Source of the DNA: Roseomonas sp.
GTDB taxonomy: Bacteria; Pseudomonadota; Alphaproteobacteria; Acetobacterales; Acetobacteraceae
Reading direction: 5' to 3'
Length of the DNA: 64,000 nt
Assembly: GCA_020249925.1 (NCBI GenBank)
Contig: JADCER010000019.1
Location: forward strand, 1-64,000
Made by a program: the position numbers and the translations under genes. A model generated the notes under the pieces. That model saw only the letters and a list, made by a program, of their open reading frames with translations, ran no database searches and was not told where the DNA came from. Shown here one piece after another: positions 24,884 to 34,185 of this stretch (position 1 is its first letter; each line of letters opens with the position of its first letter).

Positions 24884-25050
24884 CACATGGCCCTTCCAGG
24901 CAGGTTCACTTGGGTTTCGGAAGACGCGCACGCAAAAGGTTATTCTGATCCCCGATCAGAAAGGGCCCAAGGCGGGTGAGCCTTCCATCATCTTGATTTG
25001 GCGCCATCGCACGCCAGATCGATCAGCTTCCGGAAGACTGACAAAACGCT

Positions 25051-26511
25051 CTACACATCGGTGGTGACGGTCACGCTCCCCTTTCGCACAGCAGCCTTGA
25101 GCGCAGCATGATCGCGTTCGGCCTGATCCGCATAGGCAAGGGCGAAATCGCCCATCGCCTCATCGAACTCGTCACCCTTGCCGAGATATCCTGCGATAAG
25201 CCTAACATCAGCACTGCGCGCATGTGCACGCGCAAGTGACCAGCCGCAGAGCTTGCCGTAGATCTCCATCAACTCCTCATCAAAGGTCTCGACCAATGGC
25301 TTGATCTTCGCGTCACGCAATTGCCGGAAATAGAATTGTTTTCCGCCTGGTCCAGTGACCCAGCCAAGAAACAGGTCAGACGCCGGCTGCATCAACCGCT
25401 GACCCATCACTACCCGCTGGCCATGATGCGGATAGGCGCTTTTGCCGGCATGCGGTTCAAGCACGGATTTGGTAACTTCCTTGACTTGCAGAAATAGCGG
25501 GTCATTTGTCGCGGACATCAGCAATATGATCCAACAGCGCCGCCCAACGCTTCCCACCCCAACCACCTTGATGGCCGCATCTACAATCCTGTAGCGATCC
25601 AGCAATACGCGCCGGTCATCCGCAAGCGTGTCGCGGTAGGCAGCGAAAACTTCATTCAGAACCTTCTCGAAAGCGGGCGTGCGCGCGGCGTCGGGATGGA
25701 AAATGAGCGGTGCCGCATCGCGAATGGTTGTGCGTCCGCCGACAATTTCAGCCAAGCGGGGGAAGTCATATTCAGAACTGCTGCCGTCCATCGCCTTACT
25801 GACCCGCGCGCGGAGCCGCTCTGCCGCTGCCGGCGGCACTTCCGCCGCCACATCCTCGGCCGTGATACGCGCATACCAAACGTCAAGCGGCGACATGCGT
25901 GCAAATTCCCGCAGACGTTTGCGGTAGCTGCGCGCGCAGGCAATAGCCGCAGCCCGCCCGTCCTTATCCGCAAGGCCATTCGCCCGTGATGCCAGCACGA
26001 AGGACGCAACAAGCCGCTTGACATCCCATTCCCATGGCGCCGGTAAGGTCTCATCGAAATCATTGATGTCGAACAATACATTGCGCTCGGGCGAAGCGAA
26101 GCCACCGAAATTGGAAAGATGACAATCACCGCAGGCCTGCACGTGCAAGCCGGTGGAGGGCATTCTCGCCAGATCGCCTGCCATAACCGCTGCCGCGCCG
26201 CGATAAAAGGCAAAGGGCGATTGCAGCATGCGCCCGTAGCGAATGGGCACCAGTTCGGGCAGCCGATCAGGGTCAGATGCTTGCAGTACAGCCACCGGGT
26301 CAGGGCGATCCGCTGGCCGCTTCCATATGGCCTGCGCGGTGCGCGGAACCTTGTCTCGCAACGCCTTGCCGGCTTCAAACCTGTCATCCAGTGAGGCACC
26401 GTGGCTGGCCGTTGCTTTGGGCACTGCTGCAATTGCCGGGGCCGGCAGCGGCGCTTTAGCAACCACTTTCTTGCTTGAGGGCGCGCGTGACGATTTGACG
26501 GATTTTTTCAT
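25051..26511 (-). CDS. DUF2252 family protein
   Basis: A 486-residue protein with a Lys/Ala/Pro-rich N-terminal 40 residues and then the full DUF2252 region: RYGRMLQSPFAFYRGAAAVM, GLHVQACGDCHLSNFGGF, FDINDFDETLPAPWEWDVKR and GVGSVGRRCW. The family has a protein-kinase-like fold, with HLSNFG and DINDFD resembling a catalytic loop and a metal site; its substrate is unknown. The divergent promoter contains two FNR-type boxes, the nearer centred 90.5 nt before this start, so expression may respond to oxygen or nitric oxide. Confidence 0.85.
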   Translation of the reverse strand: MKKSVKSSRAPSSKKVVAKAPLPAPAIAAVPKATASHGASLDDRFEAGKALRDKVPRTAQAIWKRPADRPDPVAVLQASDPDRLPELVPIRYGRMLQSPFAFYRGAAAVMAGDLARMPSTGLHVQACGDCHLSNFGGFASPERNVLFDINDFDETLPAPWEWDVKRLVASFVLASRANGLADKDGRAAAIACARSYRKRLREFARMSPLDVWYARITAEDVAAEVPPAAAERLRARVSKAMDGSSSEYDFPRLAEIVGGRTTIRDAAPLIFHPDAARTPAFEKVLNEVFAAYRDTLADDRRVLLDRYRIVDAAIKVVGVGSVGRRCWIILLMSATNDPLFLQVKEVTKSVLEPHAGKSAYPHHGQRVVMGQRLMQPASDLFLGWVTGPGGKQFYFRQLRDAKIKPLVETFDEELMEIYGKLCGWSLARAHARSADVRLIAGYLGKGDEFDEAMGDFALAYADQAERDHAALKAAVRKGSVTVTTDV

Positions 26512-26594
26512 GAGCTTCGCTCCTTTGCCAGGGCATCCGGACTGACTGCAATCTGCAATCGCTCACCAACAAGCATCAAAACAACATTTCCTTG

Positions 26595-26608
26595 TTGATA
26601 AAGATCAA
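26595..26608. promoter_or_regulatory. FNR/ANR/DNR-type box 1
   Basis: TTGATAAAGATCAA is a perfect TTGAT-N4-ATCAA palindrome. It is centred 90.5 nt before the DUF2252 start. Confidence 0.7.
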
Positions 26609-26655
26609 GAAACGGTCAATGCTCAGCATTCTGCCTCCATTGCCCTCAATGGATT

Positions 26656-26669
26656 TTGATCTTGATCAA
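26656..26669. promoter_or_regulatory. FNR/ANR/DNR-type box 2
   Basis: TTGATCTTGATCAA is a second perfect TTGAT-N4-ATCAA palindrome, centred 148.5 nt before the sulfatase start and 61 bp from box 1. Confidence 0.7.
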
Positions 26670-26810
26670 GGTCTCTAGTGCAGGCAGGGTCTAGTGGGGA
26701 CCATGGCAGCATGCCCGCACGCGACAAAGGCGCGGGTTACAGACCACCAAGCAAAGCCTGACCTATCGCGTTGCATAAAAAAGAACCCAAGCACGAAGGA
26801 AACCAGCACC

Positions 26811-29285
26811 ATGCGTCTGCCAAAGCTTATTGCCCTCACAGGGTTCATAGCCGCGCTGATGGTAAACGCCGATGCGGGCGCACAGCAGATCCGCGGCACG
26901 CCAGGCGCACCGGATACGGTCATGACGCCGAACCCCTTCAGCCTGCCAGCGCCAACGCCACCCTTCACCGGCACGATCATGCCCAATGTCGGTGATAGCC
27001 GGACCGCTTGGCCCCCACAGGTCGCAGCACCCGCCGATGCACCGAATATCCTTGTAATTTTGACCGATGATGTCGGTTTTGGTGCGCCATCCACCTTCGG
27101 CGGTGTTATCCCAACACCCGCGCTGGATCGCGTGGCGCAGGCTGGGCTGCGCTACACGCAATTCCACACCACGGCGCTCTGCTCGCCAACCCGCGCCGCG
27201 TTGCTTACTGGCCGCAATCACCATTCCGTGGGCTTTGCCACCATTTCCGAAACCACCACCGGTTTTCCAGGCTACAATTCCATCATCCCGCGGGAGACCG
27301 CGACGATTGCAGCGACGCTGCAGGCCACGGGCTATGCGACGGCTTGGTTCGGCAAGAACCACAATGTGCCGAGTTGGGAAGCGAGCCCAGCCGGGCCCTT
27401 CCATAATTGGCCATCGGGCATGGGCTTTGACTATTTCTATGGTTTCGTCGGCGGCGATACGAGCCAGTGGCAGCCCGGCAATCTGTTCCGGGGCCACACG
27501 CCGATCCATCCCAATCTCGGGGTGCCTGGCTGGAACCTGACCACTGCGACAGCGGACGACGCAATCGCCCATATCCGGCTCAACACCTCGGTCGCGCCGA
27601 AGCGGCCTTGGTTCATCCACTACGCCCCGGGCGGCGCCCATGCGCCCCACCACGCTACCCCGGAATGGATTGCCCGCTTCCGCGGCCAATTCGATGAAGG
27701 CTGGGACGTGCTGCGCCAGCGCATCTTCGACAATCAGCGCCGCATGGGGGTTATTCCCGCAAACGCGCAATTGCCGCCGCTGCCCGATGTTGTGCCGCGG
27801 TGGGCCAGCCTTTCGGCAAATCAGCGGCGGCTCTATGCGCGCCAGATGGAGGTGTATGCTGCCTACCTCGCCTATACTGATTTCGAAATCAACCGAGTAA
27901 TTCAGGCCGTGGATGAGGCTGGTCAGTTCGATAATACGCTGATCATCTACATCAGCGGCGACAATGGCGGCAGCGCAGAAGGCGGCCTTGATGGCACAGT
28001 GAACGAAGTGGCTTGGTTCAACGGTACCTTGTTCTCCGTAGATCAAATGCTGCCATTCATTGACGATTGGGGAAATGACCGCACTTACAACCACATGTCC
28101 GCAGGCTGGACTTTCGCGCTCAACACGCCCTATCGCTGGACTAAGCAGATCGCTTCGCATCTTGGTGGTACGCGCAATGGCATGGCGATTTCCTGGCCAC
28201 GCCGCATCACCGAACGCGGCGCCATTCGTCACCAGTTCCACCACGTGATTGACGTTGTGCCGACCATTCTGGAGGCGGTTGGCGTGCAGGCGCCCACGAT
28301 GGTCAACGGCATTGCACAGCGCCCGATTGAGGGTGTCAGTATGGCCTATACCTTTGATGCCGCGGGCCGCGAGGCACCCAGCCAAAGGCGCACCCAATAC
28401 TTCGAAATGCTGGGCAATCGCGCAATCTACCATGATGGTTGGATGGCCAATACCACGCCGCCCGTCGTGCCGTGGGATTCGCAGTCACCCAAGCCGGCTG
28501 ATGTGATGCATGGCTATACCTGGGAACTCTACAATCTGGCCGCAGATCCGACGCAGATGAACGACCTTGCAGCGCGGGAGCCCGCGCGGCTGCGTGCGAT
28601 GCAAGACATCTTCATGATGGAGGCAGCACGCTACCAGGTTCTACCACTCGATAACAGTGTTTTGACGCGGATGATCTCCGCACGGCCTGGTCCGGCGGCT
28701 GGTCGGCAGCAATTCGCTTATACTGGCCCCGTCGCCTCTATCCAAGGCAATGCGGCCCCGAGCCTTCTGAACCGTTCCTACCGTATCACGGCTGAAATCG
28801 AAGTGCCGCAGGGCGGCGCCAATGGCGTGTTGCTGACGCAAGGCGGGCGCTTTGCCGGTTACGGCTTCTACCTGCATCAAGGTCGGCCAGTCTTTCTCTG
28901 GAACTTTCTCAATGTGCAGCGCCATCGTTGGGAAGGGCCAACTGCCTTGCCGCCCGGGCGCCACACGCTAGTCTTTGATTGGCAAATGCAGCCGCAGGGG
29001 ATGCCCTTTGGGCGCGGCGGTACTGGCACGCTGACCTTCAATGGCACACAAGTCGCGCAGCGGGCGCTACCCAATACGCTGCCCTTCACCGTCGCCTGGG
29101 ACGAAACCTTCGATGTAGGCCTGGATACCGGCACATCGGTGGATGATGGCGATTATACCTCCCCCAATCCCTTCACCGGGCGGATTGTGCGGCTGACCAT
29201 TGACCTGGGCGATAGCACCATCACGCCAGCGGCGCTGCAGGCGCTGCAGGAGGAGATGGCACGGCGGCAGCGCCGGACGAACTGA
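26811..29285 (+). CDS. Exported arylsulfatase
   Basis: An 824-residue sulfatase. The signal peptide MRLPKLIALTGFIAALMVNA ends near ADAGA|QQ. LVILTDDVGFG carries metal-binding aspartates, and LCSPTRAALLTGR holds Cys124, which maturases turn into formylglycine (C-x-P-x-R). HHSVGF, NHNVPSW and the ISGDNGGSAEGG metal motif follow. After about 560 a C-terminal beta-sandwich-like region is present. It hydrolyses sulfate esters in the periplasm; the substrate is unknown. CGAAGGA precedes the chosen start. It heads a same-strand cluster with a DUF1254 protein, an outer-membrane barrel and a multihaem cytochrome. No maturase gene is visible in the window. Confidence 0.88.
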   Translation: MRLPKLIALTGFIAALMVNADAGAQQIRGTPGAPDTVMTPNPFSLPAPTPPFTGTIMPNVGDSRTAWPPQVAAPADAPNILVILTDDVGFGAPSTFGGVIPTPALDRVAQAGLRYTQFHTTALCSPTRAALLTGRNHHSVGFATISETTTGFPGYNSIIPRETATIAATLQATGYATAWFGKNHNVPSWEASPAGPFHNWPSGMGFDYFYGFVGGDTSQWQPGNLFRGHTPIHPNLGVPGWNLTTATADDAIAHIRLNTSVAPKRPWFIHYAPGGAHAPHHATPEWIARFRGQFDEGWDVLRQRIFDNQRRMGVIPANAQLPPLPDVVPRWASLSANQRRLYARQMEVYAAYLAYTDFEINRVIQAVDEAGQFDNTLIIYISGDNGGSAEGGLDGTVNEVAWFNGTLFSVDQMLPFIDDWGNDRTYNHMSAGWTFALNTPYRWTKQIASHLGGTRNGMAISWPRRITERGAIRHQFHHVIDVVPTILEAVGVQAPTMVNGIAQRPIEGVSMAYTFDAAGREAPSQRRTQYFEMLGNRAIYHDGWMANTTPPVVPWDSQSPKPADVMHGYTWELYNLAADPTQMNDLAAREPARLRAMQDIFMMEAARYQVLPLDNSVLTRMISARPGPAAGRQQFAYTGPVASIQGNAAPSLLNRSYRITAEIEVPQGGANGVLLTQGGRFAGYGFYLHQGRPVFLWNFLNVQRHRWEGPTALPPGRHTLVFDWQMQPQGMPFGRGGTGTLTFNGTQVAQRALPNTLPFTVAWDETFDVGLDTGTSVDDGDYTSPNPFTGRIVRLTIDLGDSTITPAALQALQEEMARRQRRTN

Positions 29286-29418
29286 CGGCAACTGGGACCG
29301 GCAGCAGGCAGCATGAGTGGCGTCAGCACGGGTACACCGCTCACGTCAGCCTGACCAACCGTCGCACGAGCGTTTCTTGAATGATCAGCCGAAAGAACGG
29401 GAACGGAGACCCAACACC

Positions 29419-30951
29419 ATGACCACACGACGCGAGCTTCCTTTCGTTGCCGCCGGAGTACTGCCTTTGCTCGCCCGGACCGCGCAGGCGCAGCCCCTGT
29501 CCGGCACGCCTGCTCAGCCGGCGTTGCGCTACACGACGCCGATACCCACCGGGGTCGCCATCCCCGCCACGGTCGAGACGCGCTTCGGTCGGCTGAACTT
29601 TTTCGACGGTGTGCCGGATGCGAGCAGCACGGGCTTGATCTACGACAACCTCGATCAGCAGCGCGCCTTGCAAGCCTACCTGCTCGGTCTGCCGGCCGTG
29701 AATCAGGCGGCGAACCGCAATGCCATTCTCACCGTCGGCCCGATCAACAGCACCGTGCCGATCTGGGAGCGGCTGGTGGATAGCCGTACGGTCGAACTGA
29801 CGGCCAACAACAACACGCCGTACACTTGGTTCTGGATTGATCTGCGCTCCGGGCCGCTGGTGGTCGAGGTGCCTCCCGGCGTGCTCGGTCTCATCAACGA
29901 CATGTTCTACACCTTCGTCGCCGACGTCGGCATCATCGGCGCCGACCGCGGTCAAGGCGGGAAATACCTGCTGCTGCCGCCGGGCTGGAGCGGCGAGATA
30001 CCTCGGGGCTACGAGGTCTTGCGTCCCAAAACCTTCCAGAACTTCATTGGTTGGCGCAGTTTTCCCGTCAATGGTGACTTGCGCCCGGGCGTGGACGCGG
30101 TGAAGCGCTTCACCAAGATCTACCCGCCGGCGCAAGCCTCCAATCCGCCGACGCCAACCTTCGTGGACATGTCAGAGCGACCGTTCAACATGGTCGGTCC
30201 CTCCGACTACCGCTTCTGGGAAATGCTGAACGATGTGGTTCAGAACGAGCCCACCGACGCTTCTGACCCGATCACACTCGGCTTCTTCGCCTCCGTCGGC
30301 ATCGTGAAGGGTCGCCCCTTCCAGCCGGATGCGCGGATGCGCCGCATCCTGACCGAAGCCGCCGTGGCCGGCGACGCGACGGCGCGTGCCCTTTGCTATC
30401 GCGCACGCGACGCCGAGGCGCGGATCTTTCCCGACCGCCGTTGGCGCTTTGCGTTCCAGGGCGGATACAAATTCGAACAGCTTCCGGGCGTCACTAACCT
30501 CGATGCGCGCGCCTTCTTCTTTTTCTTTGCGACCGGCGTTACGCCCGCGATGGATACGCGCACGGTTGGCGAGGGCTCGACCTATCCCTGGACCGCCGAG
30601 GATTCGAGCGGCAACGCCTTGGATGGAGGGAAGACCTACCGCCTGCGCTTGCCTGGGCCTGTGCCGGTACGGACCTTCTGGTCGGTCATCGTCTACGATA
30701 CCCAGACCCGATCCATGCTGCAGACCAATCAACGTTTCCCCTCGGTCACCAGCCAGAGTTCCGACGTGCAACGCAACCCCGATGGGTCAGTGGATGTGTG
30801 GTTCGGGCCGAGCCCGCCGGCTGGACGCGAGAGCAACTGGGTACAGACCATCCAGGGCAAGTCCTGGTTCACCATCCTGCGGCTCTACGGGCCGGAGCAG
30901 CCTTGGTTCGACCAAAGCTGGCGGCCGGGCGATATTGAGGTGGTGGTTTGA
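29419..30951 (+). CDS. DUF1254/DUF1214 exported protein
   Basis: A 510-residue protein. The signal sequence TTRRELPFVAAGVLPLLART ends near QAQ|P and has a twin Arg. DUF1254 lies at about 45-170 (LIYDNLDQQRALQAYLLGLP) and DUF1214 at about 390-500 (YRLRLPGPVPVRTFWSVIVY; FGPSPPAGRESNWVQT). The pair of domains forms a known envelope family of unknown biochemical function, often next to sulfatases and barrels. It sits 133 nt after the sulfatase and its stop overlaps the next start. Confidence 0.85.
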   Translation: MTTRRELPFVAAGVLPLLARTAQAQPLSGTPAQPALRYTTPIPTGVAIPATVETRFGRLNFFDGVPDASSTGLIYDNLDQQRALQAYLLGLPAVNQAANRNAILTVGPINSTVPIWERLVDSRTVELTANNNTPYTWFWIDLRSGPLVVEVPPGVLGLINDMFYTFVADVGIIGADRGQGGKYLLLPPGWSGEIPRGYEVLRPKTFQNFIGWRSFPVNGDLRPGVDAVKRFTKIYPPAQASNPPTPTFVDMSERPFNMVGPSDYRFWEMLNDVVQNEPTDASDPITLGFFASVGIVKGRPFQPDARMRRILTEAAVAGDATARALCYRARDAEARIFPDRRWRFAFQGGYKFEQLPGVTNLDARAFFFFFATGVTPAMDTRTVGEGSTYPWTAEDSSGNALDGGKTYRLRLPGPVPVRTFWSVIVYDTQTRSMLQTNQRFPSVTSQSSDVQRNPDGSVDVWFGPSPPAGRESNWVQTIQGKSWFTILRLYGPEQPWFDQSWRPGDIEVVV

Positions 30952-31817
30952 ACCCGCTCGGGAGCTTGGAGGAGGCTTGGACGGCGCGCCTTCTTCGGCT
31001 TCTTCGCGCTGCGGTCGCGCTTGGCCTGACGCCGGGCATGGTTGGCACGGCACTGGCGCAAGAACCGCAAGCCGGCGCGGCTGGTAGTGCGGAGGAACTG
31101 GCGCGCGCCGCGCAGAACCCGATTGCGGCGATGATCAGCGTTCCTTTTCAGAACAATATGAATTTTGGCTATGGCCCGAATGACCACATCCAGAATGTGC
31201 TCAACATCCAACCTGTCGTGCCCTTCAGCTTGAACGAAGACTGGAACCTGGTCACGCGCACGATTCTGCCGCTTATCTCGCAGCCGGGGATAACGCCTGG
31301 GCAGGGCACGACCTTCGGCCTGGGTGCCACCCAATTCTCGGCCTTCCTGTCCCCGGCGCAGGCCGGGCGGCTGATCTGGGGCGCCGGCGCTGTGGTGCAG
31401 GCGCCAACAACAACTGATCAGGCGCTTGGCAGTAATGTCTGGGGCGGCGGGCCGAGCTTCGTCGCGCTCACTAAGGCGGGGCCTTGGGTGATCGGCGGGC
31501 TGGTGAACAATATCTGGTCAGCCGGTGGCGAAGGGCGCAATAAATACAATACGCTCACCATGCAGCCCTTCGTGAACTATAACTTTGCGTCGTCACCCGG
31601 CACCTATATGTCCTTCTCACCACTCATCACCTCGAATTGGGAGGCAGAGTCCGGCCAGCAATGGACAGTGCCGCTGGGCCTTGCGCTGGGGCAGATTCTT
31701 CGTATCGGGCAGCAGCCAATAAATGCGCAGCTTGGCGCGTATTATAATGCCATCCGACCGGATATAGGACCTGAATGGCAGCTTCGTTTCCAGATCCAGT
31801 TTCTATTCCCGCGCTGA
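30948..31817 (+). CDS. Outer-membrane barrel transporter-like protein
   Basis: A 289-residue protein of the MetA-pathway/neuromedin-U-like barrel type: alternating strands such as NMNFGYGPNDHIQNVLNIQP and a C-terminal aromatic strand ending QFLFPR. The signal region has LRLLRAAVALGLTPGM and AQA-type cleavage near TALAQ. A TTG start at 30948 overlapping the previous stop is used; a TTG at 30966 is also possible. It probably forms a pore for the substrate or product of the sulfatase cluster. The next gene overlaps it by 43 nt. Confidence 0.75.
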   Translation: MNPLGSLEEAWTARLLRLLRAAVALGLTPGMVGTALAQEPQAGAAGSAEELARAAQNPIAAMISVPFQNNMNFGYGPNDHIQNVLNIQPVVPFSLNEDWNLVTRTILPLISQPGITPGQGTTFGLGATQFSAFLSPAQAGRLIWGAGAVVQAPTTTDQALGSNVWGGGPSFVALTKAGPWVIGGLVNNIWSAGGEGRNKYNTLTMQPFVNYNFASSPGTYMSFSPLITSNWEAESGQQWTVPLGLALGQILRIGQQPINAQLGAYYNAIRPDIGPEWQLRFQIQFLFPR

Positions 31818-34165
31818 CGCGCGCGCGGCGTCTGGCAGGCTGGGCGGCGCTGCTTGCCGCGATCCTGTTGCCCTTGGGCATTGTGGCGCTGCTGACGCTA
31901 TCGGCAGAACCTCGGGCGCGTGAGGCAGCGCGTGCGGGCTTTGTCGGCTCGGCAAGCTGCGGCAGCTGCCATGCGCGGGAATATGGCGACTGGCGCAGCA
32001 GTGATCACGCGCGCGCCATGGCTGCGGCAACACCGGCGAATGTGCTTGGCGATTTCTCCGGCGTGACAGTCCATGATGGCCGGCATAACGCAAGCTTCCG
32101 GCGTGAGGGGGATCGTTACATTATCCGCACTGATGGACCGGGCGGGACAGTCGCGGATTTCACCATTACGGAGACTTTCGGCGTAGACCCGCTACAACAA
32201 TATTTGGTGTTGTTTCCCGATGGGCGCCGCCAGGCGCTGCCCTGGGCCTGGGATAGCCGTCCGCGCGAACAGGGGGGACAGCGCTGGTACCATTTGATGG
32301 CGGATGATCCGCTGCCCGCCAGCGATCCTCTGCATTGGACTGGGCGCGAGCAGACTTGGAATTTCATGTGCGCATCCTGCCATTCGACCGGCTTGGTGCG
32401 CGGATATGATCAGACGACGGATCGCTACGACACAAGCTGGACCGAAATCAGTGTGGGCTGCGAAAGCTGCCACGGACCAGGCGCGGCGCATTTGGCCTGG
32501 GCGCAGGCCGGTGCGGATAAAGGCAATCCGCATCGCGGGCTTTCAGTGTGGTTCCGCGATGCTTCCGGTGGCGCCTGGCGCTTTGCCAAGGATGACCCGC
32601 GTGGTATCGCGCAGTGGGATGGGCCGCCGCGGCAAGCCACCGCTGCTCAGGTGGAAAGCTGCGCGCCGTGCCATTCCAGATCGCGCCCGTTGGTCGCGGA
32701 CCCGCTGCCAGGCCAGCGCTTTCTGGACACGCATGCACCCATGCTGCTCCAGCAGGGCGAATATCACGCTGATGGCCAAATTCAGGGCGAGGTATTTGAG
32801 TGGGGATCCTTCGCGCAAAGCCGCATGCAGCGCGCCGGCGTGGTCTGCGCCGATTGTCACGACCCGCATCGCGGTACGCTACGCGCCGAAGGCAACGCGG
32901 TCTGCGCGCAATGCCACTTGCCGGCACGTTTTGATGTGGCGGAACATCATCGGCATCCGCCCGGCAGTGCTGGCGCGCAATGCGTATCCTGCCACATGCC
33001 AGCCGTGACCTATATGGGCGTGGATCGGCGGCGGGATCACGCCTTCAGCATTCCGCGCCCTGATGTGGCATCGCAGATCGGTGCGCCGGATGTTTGCACA
33101 TCATGCCACACAGATCGCCCGCAATCCTGGGCGGCAAGCCAGATCGTGGAATGGTTCGGACCGCGCCGCCGCGATGATCCCCACCCCGCCTTGGCCATTG
33201 CTGCGGGACGACATGGGGATGCCGGTGCGGATAGGCTGCTTGCCGCCGTCGCGACCAACCGCGCCCATGCACCGATCCTGCGTGCGACGGCCATTTCACT
33301 ATTGCCCATGCCGCCATCCCAGGCCTCGGCACAAGCGATTGGCGCGACCTTGCTGGACCCGGAACCGCTGGTGCGCGCGGCGGCACTTCGCACATTGGAT
33401 GGGCTGCACCCGCGCAATCGCCTGCACGCGGCGCGCTTTCTGGCAGATGAGACGCGGCTGGTGCGCATTGAGGCAGCACGCGCCCTTGCCCCCGTGCCAC
33501 TTGAAGCCTTGCCAGAGGCGGCGCGCACGGCCTTTACCCAGGCTTGGGCGGAACTGCTCACAAGCGAGCGTGTCGTAGCCGAGCGGCCAGAGGCGCATGT
33601 GAACATCGCTGCCTTGCTTGCCGCGCGTGGTGACATGGCGAGCGCCGAGGCTGCCTATCGCGATGCACTGGCGCGCGATCCGACGCACCTCGATGCGCTG
33701 GTAAATTTCGCGGATTTCGAAGCACGGCGCGGGCAGCGCGAAGCTGCGGAAGCAATATTGCGGCGTGCCGTTGCGGCGCATCCGCGTGAGGCCGAGGCGC
33801 ATTACGCGCTGGCGCTGACAATCGCCCAACAGGGGCGCGTGGCGGATGCGCTTGGCCCGATCGGTCAGGCCAGTGCGTTGCGGCCAGAGGAGCCACGCTA
33901 TGCCTATGTTCAAGGCATCGCCCTTAACCAGTTGCGGCGGACTGAAGATGCCGTTGCGGTACTCCGCGCAAATCTGGAACGGCATCCGCGGCACCGAGAC
34001 AGCCTGTTTGCGCTGGCGACTATTGAACGCGACCGCGCGAATATCGCTGAGGCTGAGCGGCTTGCCGCCGCAGCGGCCGCGTTGAATCCAGCAGATCGAG
34101 AGGCGGCCACACTGCTTGCGCAGTTGCGTGCGCTTCGTGGGCGCTTGCCCGCGCGACAGCAATAG
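31775..34165 (+). CDS. Membrane-anchored octahaem c-type cytochrome with TPR tail
   Basis: A 796-residue protein. A membrane anchor (residues 19-41) is followed by eight CxxCH haem motifs between residue 62 and about 441: CGSCH, CASCH, CESCH, CAPCH, CADCH, CAQCH, CVSCH and CTSCH. HEAT-like and TPR repeats then fill residues 470-790 (EAAYRDALARDPTHLDALVN). This resembles cytochrome c-554-like electron carriers joined to TPRs. It faces the periplasm. It overlaps the barrel gene and ends the FNR-box operon, so it may serve a respiratory reaction at low oxygen. Substrate and partner are unknown. Confidence 0.85.
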   Translation: MAASFPDPVSIPALTRARRLAGWAALLAAILLPLGIVALLTLSAEPRAREAARAGFVGSASCGSCHAREYGDWRSSDHARAMAAATPANVLGDFSGVTVHDGRHNASFRREGDRYIIRTDGPGGTVADFTITETFGVDPLQQYLVLFPDGRRQALPWAWDSRPREQGGQRWYHLMADDPLPASDPLHWTGREQTWNFMCASCHSTGLVRGYDQTTDRYDTSWTEISVGCESCHGPGAAHLAWAQAGADKGNPHRGLSVWFRDASGGAWRFAKDDPRGIAQWDGPPRQATAAQVESCAPCHSRSRPLVADPLPGQRFLDTHAPMLLQQGEYHADGQIQGEVFEWGSFAQSRMQRAGVVCADCHDPHRGTLRAEGNAVCAQCHLPARFDVAEHHRHPPGSAGAQCVSCHMPAVTYMGVDRRRDHAFSIPRPDVASQIGAPDVCTSCHTDRPQSWAASQIVEWFGPRRRDDPHPALAIAAGRHGDAGADRLLAAVATNRAHAPILRATAISLLPMPPSQASAQAIGATLLDPEPLVRAAALRTLDGLHPRNRLHAARFLADETRLVRIEAARALAPVPLEALPEAARTAFTQAWAELLTSERVVAERPEAHVNIAALLAARGDMASAEAAYRDALARDPTHLDALVNFADFEARRGQREAAEAILRRAVAAHPREAEAHYALALTIAQQGRVADALGPIGQASALRPEEPRYAYVQGIALNQLRRTEDAVAVLRANLERHPRHRDSLFALATIERDRANIAEAERLAAAAAALNPADREAATLLAQLRALRGRLPARQQ

Positions 34166-34185
34166 TTTGAAGCTAAAAATCTGGC

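Larger units (their letters stand above)
26512..26810. other. Divergent promoter region with FNR-type boxes
   Basis: These 299 bases separate DUF2252 from the sulfatase operon. Besides the two boxes listed separately I see no gene. Confidence 0.6.
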
